Assembly: GCF_045348435.1 (NCBI RefSeq) | Contig: NZ_CP157484.1 | Span: 558,001-622,000 of the forward strand | Origin: Alsobacter sp045348435 | GTDB taxonomy: Bacteria; Pseudomonadota; Alphaproteobacteria; Rhizobiales; Beijerinckiaceae | Reading direction: 5' to 3' | Length of the DNA stretch: 64,000 bases | Shown here: positions 26,928 to 35,004 of the stretch, one piece after another | How positions within the stretch are numbered: position 1 is the stretch's first letter | Layout: every line of letters starts with the position of its first letter | The notes under the pieces: generated by a model | What the model was told of the DNA's origin: nothing | The model's input: the letters and a program-made list of their open reading frames with translations, nothing else | The model's database searches: none | Made by a program: the position numbers and the translations under genes

Positions 26928-28253
26928 ATGACCGTCGCGACGATCCCGACCGCTCAAGCCTCCCAAAGCCCGCAAGTCTCCCAAGGCCCGCAAGTCTCCC
27001 ACTTCCGCCTTGAGAACGGCCTGGAGGTCGTCGCGATCCCGGACCACCGCACGCCGGTGGTCACCCACATGATCTGGTATCGCAACGGCTCGGCCGACGA
27101 TCCGATCGGAAAGTCAGGCATCGCGCATTTCCTCGAGCACCTGATGTTCAAGGGTACGCACAACCACCCGCAGGGCGAGTTCTCCAACATCGTGGCCGAA
27201 CTCGGGGGCCAGGAGAACGCCTTCACGTCGCTCGACTACACGGCCTATTACCAGCGCGTCGCCAAGGAGCATCTCCGCGCCATGATGGAGCTGGAGGCGG
27301 ACCGGATGACCAATCTGGTCCTCTCCGACGATATCGTCGATCCCGAGCGCGACGTGGTGCTGGAGGAGCGGCGCATGCGGGTGGAGACCGACCCGGGCGC
27401 GCAGCTCGGCGAGTCGGTGGCCTCCGCGCTCTTCACCCACCATCCCTACGGCATTCCGATCATCGGCTGGATGCACGAGATCGAGACGCTGGGCCGGGAG
27501 GACGCGCTGGCCTTCTACAAGCGCTTTTACACGCCCGAAAACGCCATCCTGGTGGTCGCCGGCGACGTCGCCCCCGAGGAGGTGAGGGCGCTGGCCGAGG
27601 CCACCTACGGCAAGATCCCCGCCATGGGCGAGGCCCCGGTGCGCCACCGCCCGCAGGAGCCCGAGACCCGCGCGTCCCGCCGGGTGAGCCTGGCCGATCC
27701 CAAGGTGGAGCAGCCCTCCCTGCAGCTCGCCTATCTGGCGCCCTCCTACACCACCGCCGCGCCCGGCGAGGCGGAGGCCCTGGACGTGCTGATCCAGATC
27801 CTGGGCGCGCAGTCCACCGGCCGCCTGCACCGGCGCCTCGTGATGGACAAGCGCGTCGCCGTGATGGCGGGCGGCTGGTACCAGAGCACCGCCGTGGACC
27901 GCTCGCGCGTGCTGCTCTACGCCGTGCCGCGCCCGGGCGTGAGCCTGGAGTCGCTGGAGAAGGACATCGGCGCCGTGGTGGCCGAGATCGTCGAGAAGGG
28001 CGTCGACGCCGCCGAACTGGCCCGCGCCAAGACGCGCCTGATCGCCGACACCGTCTATGCGCAGGACAGCCAGACCTCGCTGGCCCGCATCTACGGCTCG
28101 GCGCTCGCCACGGGCAGCACCGTGGGCTCCGTCGCGAGCTGGCCCGACGACATCGAGGCGGTCTCCGCCGAGGCCGTCCGCGACGCCGCCCGCCGCTGGC
28201 TCGACCCGCGCCGCACGGTCTCCGGCTACCTGATCAAGGACGAGGCTGCGTGA
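26928..28253 (+). CDS. M16 zinc metallopeptidase, catalytic subunit
   Basis: Pitrilysin/processing-peptidase family protease of 441 residues. It has the inverted zinc motif HFLEH at 67-71 and the distal zinc-ligand region at LEADRM (about 122-127). Family relatives degrade small peptides or process precursors, often as a heterodimer with an inactive partner. The next gene encodes exactly such a partner. There is no clear signal peptide, so it is either cytosolic or the start is internal. Residues about 11-24 are a small duplication (SQSPQV/SQGPQV) encoded by an 18-bp tandem repeat at 26961-26996. The ATG at 26928 follows GAGG. Confidence 0.9.
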   Translation: MTVATIPTAQASQSPQVSQGPQVSHFRLENGLEVVAIPDHRTPVVTHMIWYRNGSADDPIGKSGIAHFLEHLMFKGTHNHPQGEFSNIVAELGGQENAFTSLDYTAYYQRVAKEHLRAMMELEADRMTNLVLSDDIVDPERDVVLEERRMRVETDPGAQLGESVASALFTHHPYGIPIIGWMHEIETLGREDALAFYKRFYTPENAILVVAGDVAPEEVRALAEATYGKIPAMGEAPVRHRPQEPETRASRRVSLADPKVEQPSLQLAYLAPSYTTAAPGEAEALDVLIQILGAQSTGRLHRRLVMDKRVAVMAGGWYQSTAVDRSRVLLYAVPRPGVSLESLEKDIGAVVAEIVEKGVDAAELARAKTRLIADTVYAQDSQTSLARIYGSALATGSTVGSVASWPDDIEAVSAEAVRDAARRWLDPRRTVSGYLIKDEAA

Positions 28254-28264
28254 CGCGCGCCCCC

Positions 28265-28290
28265 GGACCGCGGGCCTTCCGGCCCGCCTG
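28265..28290. repeat. REP-like palindrome between the M16 genes
   Basis: GCGGGCC-TTCC-GGCCCGC hairpin inside a 26-base unit that is shared, with few changes, by the element at 35930. It lies in the 94-bp gap between the two peptidase genes and might adjust the ratio of the two messages. Confidence 0.5.
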
Positions 28291-28347
28291 CCCGGGGCCC
28301 TCCGCCCGCGCTTCCCGCACGCCCGACGAAACCAAGAAGAGCCCGCC

Positions 28348-29628
28348 ATGAACGCACCCGTGAGCCCCGAGAAGACCAGCCACGCCTCGCGCATCCAGCG
28401 CGTGGTCTCGCCGGGCGGCGTCGAGGCCTGGCTGGTGGAGGACTACACGGTGCCGCTGCTGGCGCTGGAGTTCGCCGTGCGCGGCGGCTCCTCGCAGGAC
28501 CCCGCCGGCAAGCCCGGCGTGGCCTATTTCCTCTCCGGCATGCTGGACGAGGGCGCGGGTCCCTATGAATCCGGCGCCTTCCACGAGCGGCTCGACGAGT
28601 TCGCCATCGAGCTGCGCTTCCACGCCGACCGCGACGGCTTCTCCGGCCACCTGCGCACCCTCGTGCGCCACCGCGACGAAGCCTTCGAGATGATGCGCCT
28701 CACCCTCGCCGAGCCCCGCTTCGACGAGGAGCCGCTGGAGCGCGTGCGCGCCCAGATCGAGGCCGGCATCCGCCACGAGATCAACGATCCCGACAGCCTC
28801 GTCAGCCGCGCCTTCTTCGAGGAGGCCTTCCCGGGCCACCCCTATGGCCGGCCCACCCAGGGCACGCTGGAGAGCCTGCCGCTGATCGGCCGCGACGACC
28901 TCTCCGACTACCGCCGGCGCGTCCTCGCGCGCGACAACCTGAAGATCGGCGTCGTCGGCGCCATCGACGCCGCCGCTCTGTCGGACGCGCTGGACCGCAT
29001 CTTCGGCGGCCTGCCGGCCCGGGGCGAGCTCGCGCCCGTGCCGGACGCCGCGCCCGCCGGCGTGGGCCGGCGCAACGTCATCGACCTCGACATCCCGCAA
29101 TCCTCCGTGCGCTTCGGCCGCGCCGGCGTGGCCCGCACCGATCCCGACTGGATCCCGGCGCTGGTGGTCAACCACGTGCTCGGCGGCGGCGTGTTCTCAG
29201 CCCGGCTCTTCCGCGAGGTGCGCGAAAAGCGCGGGCTCGCCTATTCGGTCTATTCCCACCTCGCCCCCATGTCGCATGCGGCGCTGTTCATGGGCGGCAC
29301 CTCCACCAAGAACGAGCGCACGGCCGAATCCATCGCCCTCATCGAGAGCGAGATCCGGGCCATGGCCGAGTCCGGCCCCACCGAGGACGAGCTCGACAAG
29401 GCCAAGAAATACCTCGTCGGCTCCTACGCGCTGAACTTCGACACCTCCACCAAGATCGCCAGCCAGCTCGTCCGCATCCAGATCGACGACCTCGGCATCG
29501 ACTACATGGACCGCCGCAACGGCCTCGTCTCGGCCGTCACGCTGGCCGACACGGCGCGCGTAGCCAAGCGCCTCCTCGGCGAAGGGCAGCTGCTGGTCAC
29601 CGTGGTGGGCCGCCCGGCGGGATTGTGA
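28348..29628 (+). CDS. M16-family inactive partner subunit
   Basis: The 426-residue protein shares the two-lobed M16 fold with the preceding gene product but lacks the zinc site: the HxxEH position reads YFLSG (60-64). It keeps the Arg/Tyr pair of glycine-rich-loop subunits (REKRGLAYSVYS near 291-302), which in two-chain M16 enzymes helps bind substrate. It is therefore the expected non-catalytic half of a heterodimer, like the alpha subunit of mitochondrial processing peptidase. Same strand, 94 bp after the catalytic gene. Start at ATG 28348. Confidence 0.88.
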   Translation: MNAPVSPEKTSHASRIQRVVSPGGVEAWLVEDYTVPLLALEFAVRGGSSQDPAGKPGVAYFLSGMLDEGAGPYESGAFHERLDEFAIELRFHADRDGFSGHLRTLVRHRDEAFEMMRLTLAEPRFDEEPLERVRAQIEAGIRHEINDPDSLVSRAFFEEAFPGHPYGRPTQGTLESLPLIGRDDLSDYRRRVLARDNLKIGVVGAIDAAALSDALDRIFGGLPARGELAPVPDAAPAGVGRRNVIDLDIPQSSVRFGRAGVARTDPDWIPALVVNHVLGGGVFSARLFREVREKRGLAYSVYSHLAPMSHAALFMGGTSTKNERTAESIALIESEIRAMAESGPTEDELDKAKKYLVGSYALNFDTSTKIASQLVRIQIDDLGIDYMDRRNGLVSAVTLADTARVAKRLLGEGQLLVTVVGRPAGL

Positions 29629-29691
29629 GAGGAGGGGGGCTTCAACCCTGCCGAAGTTGCTCGGCCCAGCGCTGGGAGGCATAATCCCCGA

Positions 29692-29862
29692 ATGACGGTC
29701 GCTCGGCAGACGACGAGCCCCAAGACGAGGAAGCGCCGCGGCCCAGCGCTCGGGTTCAGCGCTGCGACGGCGCGATATGTCCTGAAGCCCGCCTCGAAAG
29801 AGGCCCGTATTTCGGTGGCGGACGTTCGAGCCGCCGCGAAGGCGATCAGCGAAGCTTCGTAG
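29692..29862 (+). CDS. Possible small basic protein (56 aa)
   Basis: A short frame in the 333-bp gap between the M16 pair and the next gene. The translation starts MTVARQTTSPKTRKRRG and ends SVADVRAAAKAISEAS: a basic N-terminus followed by a helix-like, Ala-rich C-terminus. GGGAGG lies upstream but about 12 bases from the ATG, which is far. GC here is lower than in the flanking genes. It may be a small accessory gene or remnant; I do not recognise a family. The rest of the gap shows no gene. Confidence 0.35.
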   Translation: MTVARQTTSPKTRKRRGPALGFSAATARYVLKPASKEARISVADVRAAAKAISEAS

Positions 29863-29961
29863 GCCGAGCGCAAGGCGCGGCTTCCCTCACCCCCGCCCTT
29901 CCCACCCACTCCCCATCCCCCTATCCTCGCGCCGTCGCCACCGGGACGGGAATCACGCAGC

Positions 29962-31374
29962 ATGGCTTTCGAGCACGCGACCGCGTCGGCGCTGCGGTCT
30001 TCGATCGGCGAGGGCGGCGTCGCCGACGAGGCCTATGAGGCCGCCCTGGCCGATGTCGGCGCGGCGCTCGGGCGCTTCCGGGAGGCGGTGAGCCAGGCCG
30101 CCCGCGTCCCGGCGCCGGGCCAGGGCCGCGCGCCGCGCCCGGCGCTGCTGCGCCTCGCCGCCGACGCGCTGCAGGCCGCCGCCTCGCGCCCCGCCGCGCC
30201 CGCCCGCTCGCTCTTCGCCAAGCCGGCCGGCCGCGCCGCCGCTCCCGAACCCACCTCCGCCGACCTGCCGCCCGGCGTGGCGGAGGCGGCCCGGCGCCTC
30301 GCCGAAGAGGGCGTCACCGACGTCGTCGTGCTGTCCGGCGGCTCCACGCTGGGCGCGCAGGTCACGGCGCAGCTGAAGGACTACGGCGTGCCGGCGCTGG
30401 GCGTGCTCGCCCCGCCGCCCCGGGCGCATTTCCTCGACGGGCTTGATCCGCGCACCGTGGGCGCGGTGCTGCGCCGCCTGCCCCTGACGGCGACGCGCTT
30501 CCTGGCCGTCTCCGGCGAGGGGGGCGAGGGCGGCGCCGTGATGCAGGCCATCGCGGCCCTGGAGGCGCTGAAGCGCGCCGGCCTCGGCGCGGCTATCCCG
30601 CAAACGGTGGTGGCGGTGGTGGAGCCCGCCGGCGCGGGCGGCCTCGGCGGCCTGCGCAGCCTGGTGCAGGCCCATGGCGGCGTCGTGCTGGAGCATGACC
30701 AGGATCCGCCCGAGGCGTCGTCGCCGCTGGGCGCGGCCGGCTTCGCGGCGCTGTCGCCCACCGGGCTCCTGCCGGCCGCCGCGTTGGGGCTCGACGTCTC
30801 GGCCCTGCGCCGCGGCGCCTTCGAGGCGCTGCGCTCCGGCCTCGACGCGGCCGCCTCGCCGCGGGACTGCGCGCCCGCCGCCGGCGCGGCCCTCAACCTC
30901 GCCGCCATGCGGACCGGCCGCAGCGTCGCCGTGATGGCGCCCCACGCCGACCGGCTGGCGCTGTTCTCCCGCTGGTGGGCGCAGCTGTGGACCGACGCGC
31001 TCGGTCCCGGCGGGGCCGCGAGCCTGCCTCTGGCCGCGCCCGGCCCGGCCGACGCCCGGGCCCAGCTGTTCTACGCCGCCGGCCCGGCCGACAAGCTCTT
31101 CACGGTGGTCACGGTCGAGCCCGGCTCCGACGACCCGCCGCTCCCGGGGGGAGGGCCGGGAACGGACCCGGCCGCGGACCTGCTCGCCGCCTTGGCCCAT
31201 GCCGGCCGGCCCGCCCGCCGCATCCGCCTGCCGCGCCTCGACGAGGCCGCCCTGGGGGCTCTGATGGCCCACATGATGCTGGAGACCGCGCTCGTCGCCG
31301 ACGCTCTGGGCCTGCGCCCCTTCGAGGGGCCGAGCGCCCCCGAGCCCGCCGCACCGGAGCCCGCCGCCTCATGA
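29962..31374 (+). CDS. Phosphoglucose-isomerase-like protein, probably catalytically inactive
   Basis: The 470-residue product aligns by eye with bacterial glucose-6-phosphate isomerase (SIS-domain pair). It keeps VLSGGSTLGAQ (124-133), MQAIAALEAL, LSPTGLLPAA (264-273), RWWAQLW and GPADKLFTVV. The functional residues are changed. The phosphate loop SKSGGTxET reads SGEGGEGGA (184-192), the Gly-Arg of GGRFS reads AG (259-260), the catalytic Glu of WAESLGK is Asp (WTDALGP, 343-349), and the DQHSQ histidine is lost (DARAQ, 364-368). These changes suggest a pseudoenzyme or a new sugar-phosphate ligand protein. The stop overlaps the mutL start as ATGA, so the pair is co-translated. Confidence 0.65.
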   Translation: MAFEHATASALRSSIGEGGVADEAYEAALADVGAALGRFREAVSQAARVPAPGQGRAPRPALLRLAADALQAAASRPAAPARSLFAKPAGRAAAPEPTSADLPPGVAEAARRLAEEGVTDVVVLSGGSTLGAQVTAQLKDYGVPALGVLAPPPRAHFLDGLDPRTVGAVLRRLPLTATRFLAVSGEGGEGGAVMQAIAALEALKRAGLGAAIPQTVVAVVEPAGAGGLGGLRSLVQAHGGVVLEHDQDPPEASSPLGAAGFAALSPTGLLPAAALGLDVSALRRGAFEALRSGLDAAASPRDCAPAAGAALNLAAMRTGRSVAVMAPHADRLALFSRWWAQLWTDALGPGGAASLPLAAPGPADARAQLFYAAGPADKLFTVVTVEPGSDDPPLPGGGPGTDPAADLLAALAHAGRPARRIRLPRLDEAALGALMAHMMLETALVADALGLRPFEGPSAPEPAAPEPAAS

Positions 31375-33242
31375 GCGTGCGCCGCCTGGATCCCGTCCTG
31401 GTCGACCGCATCGCCGCCGGCGAGGTGGTGGAGCGCCCGGCCTCGGCCGTGAAGGAGCTCGTCGAGAACGCGCTCGACGCGGGCGCGAGCCGCATCGAGG
31501 TCGTCATCGAGGGCGGCGGGCGGCGGCTCATCCGGGTGGTGGACGACGGCGCCGGCATGAGCCCGCAGGACCTCGACCTCGCGGTGGAGCGCCACGCCAC
31601 CTCCAAGCTGCCCGATGGCGACCTCTTCGCCATCGACACGCTGGGCTTTCGCGGCGAGGCGCTGCCTTCCATCGGGGCGGTGTCGCGCCTCACCATCGCC
31701 ACCCGGCAGGCCGGCGCGGCGCACGGCTCCTCCATCCTGGTCGACGCCGGTCTGAAGCATCCGGTGCGGCCGGCGGCCCTCGACCGCGGCACGCGGGTGG
31801 AGATCGCCGACCTGTTCTTCGCCACGCCGGCGCGGCTGAAATTCCTGAAGACCGACCGCGCCGAGGCGCAAGCCGTCGCCGACATGCTGAAGCGCCTCGC
31901 CATGGCGCATCCGGGCGTGCGCTTCGAACTGGGCGGGGAGGGCGCGCCGGCGCTGGACTACCCCGCCGCCTCCGGCGATCCGCAAGCCGCCATGCTGGCG
32001 CGCCTCGGCCAGGCGCTGGGGCGCGATTTCGTCGACAACGCCCTGCCGCTGGACGCCATGCGGGAGGAGGCCGGCCTCGTCGGCCTCGCCGGCCTGCCCA
32101 CCTTCCACCGGCCCACGGCGGCGTGGATCCACCTCTTCGTCAATGGCCGCCCGGTGCGCGACAAGCTGCTGCTCGGCGCCGTGAAGGGCGCCTATGCGGA
32201 TGTCGTGCCCAGCGGCCGCCACCCGGCGCTGGCGCTCTTCGTCAGCTGCCCGCCGCGCCTCGTCGACGTCAACGTGCATCCGGGCAAGAGCGAGGTGCGC
32301 TTCCGCGATCCGGGCCTCATCCGCGGCCTCGTCGTCGGGGCGCTCAAGCAGGCGCTGGCCGGCGCCGGCCACCGGGCCTCCAACACCGTCGGCGCCGCGA
32401 CGCTCGACGCCCTGCGGGCCCATGCCGGCGCGCCGGCGGCGCGCTCCTGGTTCGCCGCGCCCCCGGCCCGCAACGCGCAGTGGGACTGGCGCGCCAGCTC
32501 GGCCGCGCCCGCCGCGCCGCCGGGGCCGCCGCTCCACCGCCAGCCCGGCTTCGCCGCGCCGCCCCAATCGGCCTTCGCGGCCCAAGCCGCCTTCGTCACC
32601 CTCGCCGAACCCGCCGCCGACCTGCGCGCCGCCGAGGCCGCGCCGGCGCCGGACCTGCTGGCCCGCCCCCTCGGGGCCGCCAGGGCCCAGCTGCACGATG
32701 CCTACATCGTCGCCCAGACGCAGGACGGCGTCGTCATCGTCGACCAGCACGCCGCCCATGAGCGGCTCGTCTATGAGCGCCTGAAGCGCGAGCGGGCCGA
32801 GGGCGGCGTGGCGCGCCAGCTCCTGCTCATCCCGGCCGTGGTCGACCTCGACCCCGTCGCGGTGGACCGGCTCTGCGAGAAGGCCGGCGTGCTCGCCGCG
32901 CTGGGCCTCGCCGTCGAGGCCTTCGGCCCCGGCGCGGTGGCGGTCAGCGAAGTCCCCGCCGCCCTCGCCGGCGCCGATGTCGGCGCGCTGGTGCGCGACC
33001 TCGCCGATTCGATGGAGGACTGGGGCGGCGCGCTCGCCCTGGAGGACCGGCTCGACCACGTGCTGGCGACCTTCGCCTGCCATCACTCGGTGCGCGCCGG
33101 CCGCCGCCTCAAGCCCGAGGAGATGAACGCCCTGCTGCGCGAGATGGAGGCCACGCCCCTCTCCGGCCAGTGCAACCACGGCCGCCCCACCTATGTCGAG
33201 CTCAAGCTGGCCGACGTGGAGCGGTTGTTCGGGCGGCGGTGA
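31371..33242 (+). CDS. mutL: DNA mismatch repair protein MutL
   Basis: Links MutS mismatch recognition to strand incision. The 623-residue product has the GHKL ATPase motifs ELVENALDAGAS (29-40), DDGAGM and GFRGEALPSI, then a Pro/Ala-rich linker (about 340-430) and a C-terminal dimerisation domain. That domain holds DQHAAHERLVYE, the metal-binding endonuclease motif DQHAx2Ex4E, so this MutL should nick DNA itself, unlike that of E. coli. It starts at ATG 31371, overlapping the preceding stop. The downstream 12 bp lead straight into an AT-rich foreign gene. Confidence 0.96.
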   Translation: MSVRRLDPVLVDRIAAGEVVERPASAVKELVENALDAGASRIEVVIEGGGRRLIRVVDDGAGMSPQDLDLAVERHATSKLPDGDLFAIDTLGFRGEALPSIGAVSRLTIATRQAGAAHGSSILVDAGLKHPVRPAALDRGTRVEIADLFFATPARLKFLKTDRAEAQAVADMLKRLAMAHPGVRFELGGEGAPALDYPAASGDPQAAMLARLGQALGRDFVDNALPLDAMREEAGLVGLAGLPTFHRPTAAWIHLFVNGRPVRDKLLLGAVKGAYADVVPSGRHPALALFVSCPPRLVDVNVHPGKSEVRFRDPGLIRGLVVGALKQALAGAGHRASNTVGAATLDALRAHAGAPAARSWFAAPPARNAQWDWRASSAAPAAPPGPPLHRQPGFAAPPQSAFAAQAAFVTLAEPAADLRAAEAAPAPDLLARPLGAARAQLHDAYIVAQTQDGVVIVDQHAAHERLVYERLKRERAEGGVARQLLLIPAVVDLDPVAVDRLCEKAGVLAALGLAVEAFGPGAVAVSEVPAALAGADVGALVRDLADSMEDWGGALALEDRLDHVLATFACHHSVRAGRRLKPEEMNALLREMEATPLSGQCNHGRPTYVELKLADVERLFGRR

Positions 33243-33254
33243 GAGGGAGCGGAA

Positions 33255-33857
33255 ATGCACGTTGACTATGAAGAACTATACGATTGGCAGGCCATCGATG
33301 TTTTCAAAAAAATTGTAAGCAAGAGATGGAACGAAGTAAAAAATTCTGAGAGTCGACAAAGGAGATATAATGGCCTGAGAGAGGGGTGGGTCTTTTCGGC
33401 CGTCGCTGACCACTTGGGAGCGCAAGAAGCACGACTTTGCAGCGAGGACCCACCAGATGTCGAGGTAAAGCTCCTAGAGGGTGAATATAGGATAGAGGTT
33501 ACAGAGGCACTGCCGATGGGCCGCCGCCCGGGTCACGAGGCAAGATATGGGCTTGTGAGTGGACCTGCACCGATCGAGAAATGGGTTGATGAAGAGAACC
33601 AGCTTTTGCCAGCCTTGGTGGAAGCTTTCAAGCGGAAGGAACTAAAATCCTATTCTCACGTAGACATCATAGTAGTCTATGCAAATTTGGCTAACTATCC
33701 ACGTGATGCGTCACCGTCGGTCAAGGTAGCAATTCAAAATATAGTAGACGATCCTGCTCGAAAACACATGCGAGTTGTGCTCTGGCGTAACTTTATATTT
33801 TGTACTGCTGGGCTCACGACCGCCCCCGCCACGCCCGCGCCAGGCCGTCAAGCGTGA
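33255..33857 (+). CDS. AT-rich foreign gene, nuclease-like, probably 3' truncated
   Basis: The 200-residue frame differs sharply from the chromosome: three 60-base rows I counted are 30%, 62% and 45% GC. It has a GGGAG site before the ATG. A segment GWVFSAVADHLGA (about 45-57), then DPPDVEVKLLEGEYRIEVTEA (about 64-84), recalls the D...ExK core of PD-(D/E)xK nuclease folds, with Thr at the Lys position. Hydrophobic strands DIIVVYANL and MRVVLWRNFIF follow. The last 15 codons run into the 3' end of convergent benE and have chromosome-like GC, so the true C-terminus is probably lost at about 33,812. I know no named family; the nuclease link is weak inference. Confidence 0.55.
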   Translation: MHVDYEELYDWQAIDVFKKIVSKRWNEVKNSESRQRRYNGLREGWVFSAVADHLGAQEARLCSEDPPDVEVKLLEGEYRIEVTEALPMGRRPGHEARYGLVSGPAPIEKWVDEENQLLPALVEAFKRKELKSYSHVDIIVVYANLANYPRDASPSVKVAIQNIVDDPARKHMRVVLWRNFIFCTAGLTTAPATPAPGRQA

Positions 33858-34977
33858 CGGCGGCCAGGCCCGCCGCGAGGCCCCAGAAGGCGGAGCCGAC
33901 GCCGAAGGCCGCATAGCCTGAGGCCGTCACAGCCAACGTCAGGACGGCGGCGAAGCGGTCCTTTTCGTCGGAGAGAGCGCCGGAGAGCGCGCCGGTGAGC
34001 GGACCCAGGAGGGCGAGGCCGGCGACGGTCTTGACGAGGTCGCCGGGCAGCGCCGCGAAGATCGCCACCAGCGAAGCCCCGAACGCGGCGAAGACCAGGT
34101 AGGTCAGCCCGTAGAACGGCCCCGTCATCCAGCGCTTGTCCGGGTCGGGATGCGCGTCCGGGCCGGTGCAGAGCGCGGCCGTGATGGCCGCCAGATTGCT
34201 CGTGTGGGCGCCGAGGAACGCGGTCAGCACCGAGGCGAGGCCAGTGACGCCCAGGATGGAGCGCGCCGGTGCGGCGTAGCCCGCCGCCTTCAGCACCGCG
34301 AAGCCGGGCAGGTTCTGCGACGCCGTGGTGACCAGATAGAGCGGCAGCCCGATGCCGATCAGCACGCTGGGCTCGAAGGCCGGGGCGATGGGCGTCACGG
34401 TCGTGAGCCCGAGGCGGTCGGGCATCGGCCCCGTGATCCCGAGCGCGAAGGACAGCGCCGCGCCGGCGCCGAGCACGGCCAGCACCGCCCAGGACGGGCT
34501 GAGCAGGCGCGCGGCCAGGAACAGGCCCACCAGCGGCCAGACCAGGGCCGGCGCATGCTGGGCGCTTTCGAACGTCGCCAGCACGAAGCGGATCAGCACG
34601 CCGGCCAGCATCGCGGCCGCCACCGGCGTCGGGATGCGGCCGATCAGGGCGCCCAGCGGCCGGAAGGCCGCCGTCAGCAGAATGAGTGCGCCCGCGGCCA
34701 GGAAGGCCCCCACGGCGGCCGGCATGCCGATCGGCGCGGCCGTGGCGGCCAGCAGGGCGGCGCCGGGGGTCGACCAGGCGGTGATGATCGGGATGCGGTG
34801 GCGCAGGCTCAGGATCGTGCTCGTCGCCGCCATGGCGAGGCACAGGCCCGTGACCCAGGAGGAGGTCTGGGCGGCGTCCGCCCCCACCGCCTTGGCGGCC
34901 GAGACCACGATGGCCAGCGTGCCCCCGAACCCGACCAGGGCGGCGACCACGGCCGAGACGACGACGGAGAGGCGCAT
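33814..34977 (-). CDS. benE: BenE-family benzoate/H+ symporter
   Basis: Inner-membrane permease of 387 residues with about 12 hydrophobic helices. The family pattern is seen in SSWVTGLCLAMAATSTILSLRHRIPIITAWSTPGAAL (split about 39-75) and the central PNG-like GLPLYLVTTASQNLPGFAVL. BenE proteins take up benzoate, although several are annotated only by similarity. ATG at 34977; full length although its 3' end overlaps the foreign frame by 44 bp. It lies 27 bp behind the dehalogenase gene on the same strand, so both are likely co-transcribed. No benzoate catabolic genes are in the window. Confidence 0.88.
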   Translation of the reverse strand: MRLSVVVSAVVAALVGFGGTLAIVVSAAKAVGADAAQTSSWVTGLCLAMAATSTILSLRHRIPIITAWSTPGAALLAATAAPIGMPAAVGAFLAAGALILLTAAFRPLGALIGRIPTPVAAAMLAGVLIRFVLATFESAQHAPALVWPLVGLFLAARLLSPSWAVLAVLGAGAALSFALGITGPMPDRLGLTTVTPIAPAFEPSVLIGIGLPLYLVTTASQNLPGFAVLKAAGYAAPARSILGVTGLASVLTAFLGAHTSNLAAITAALCTGPDAHPDPDKRWMTGPFYGLTYLVFAAFGASLVAIFAALPGDLVKTVAGLALLGPLTGALSGALSDEKDRFAAVLTLAVTASGYAAFGVGSAFWGLAAGLAAVTLDGLARAWRGRS

Positions 34978-35004
34978 GCGGGATCCCGAAAGGCGGACGG
35001 CGGC

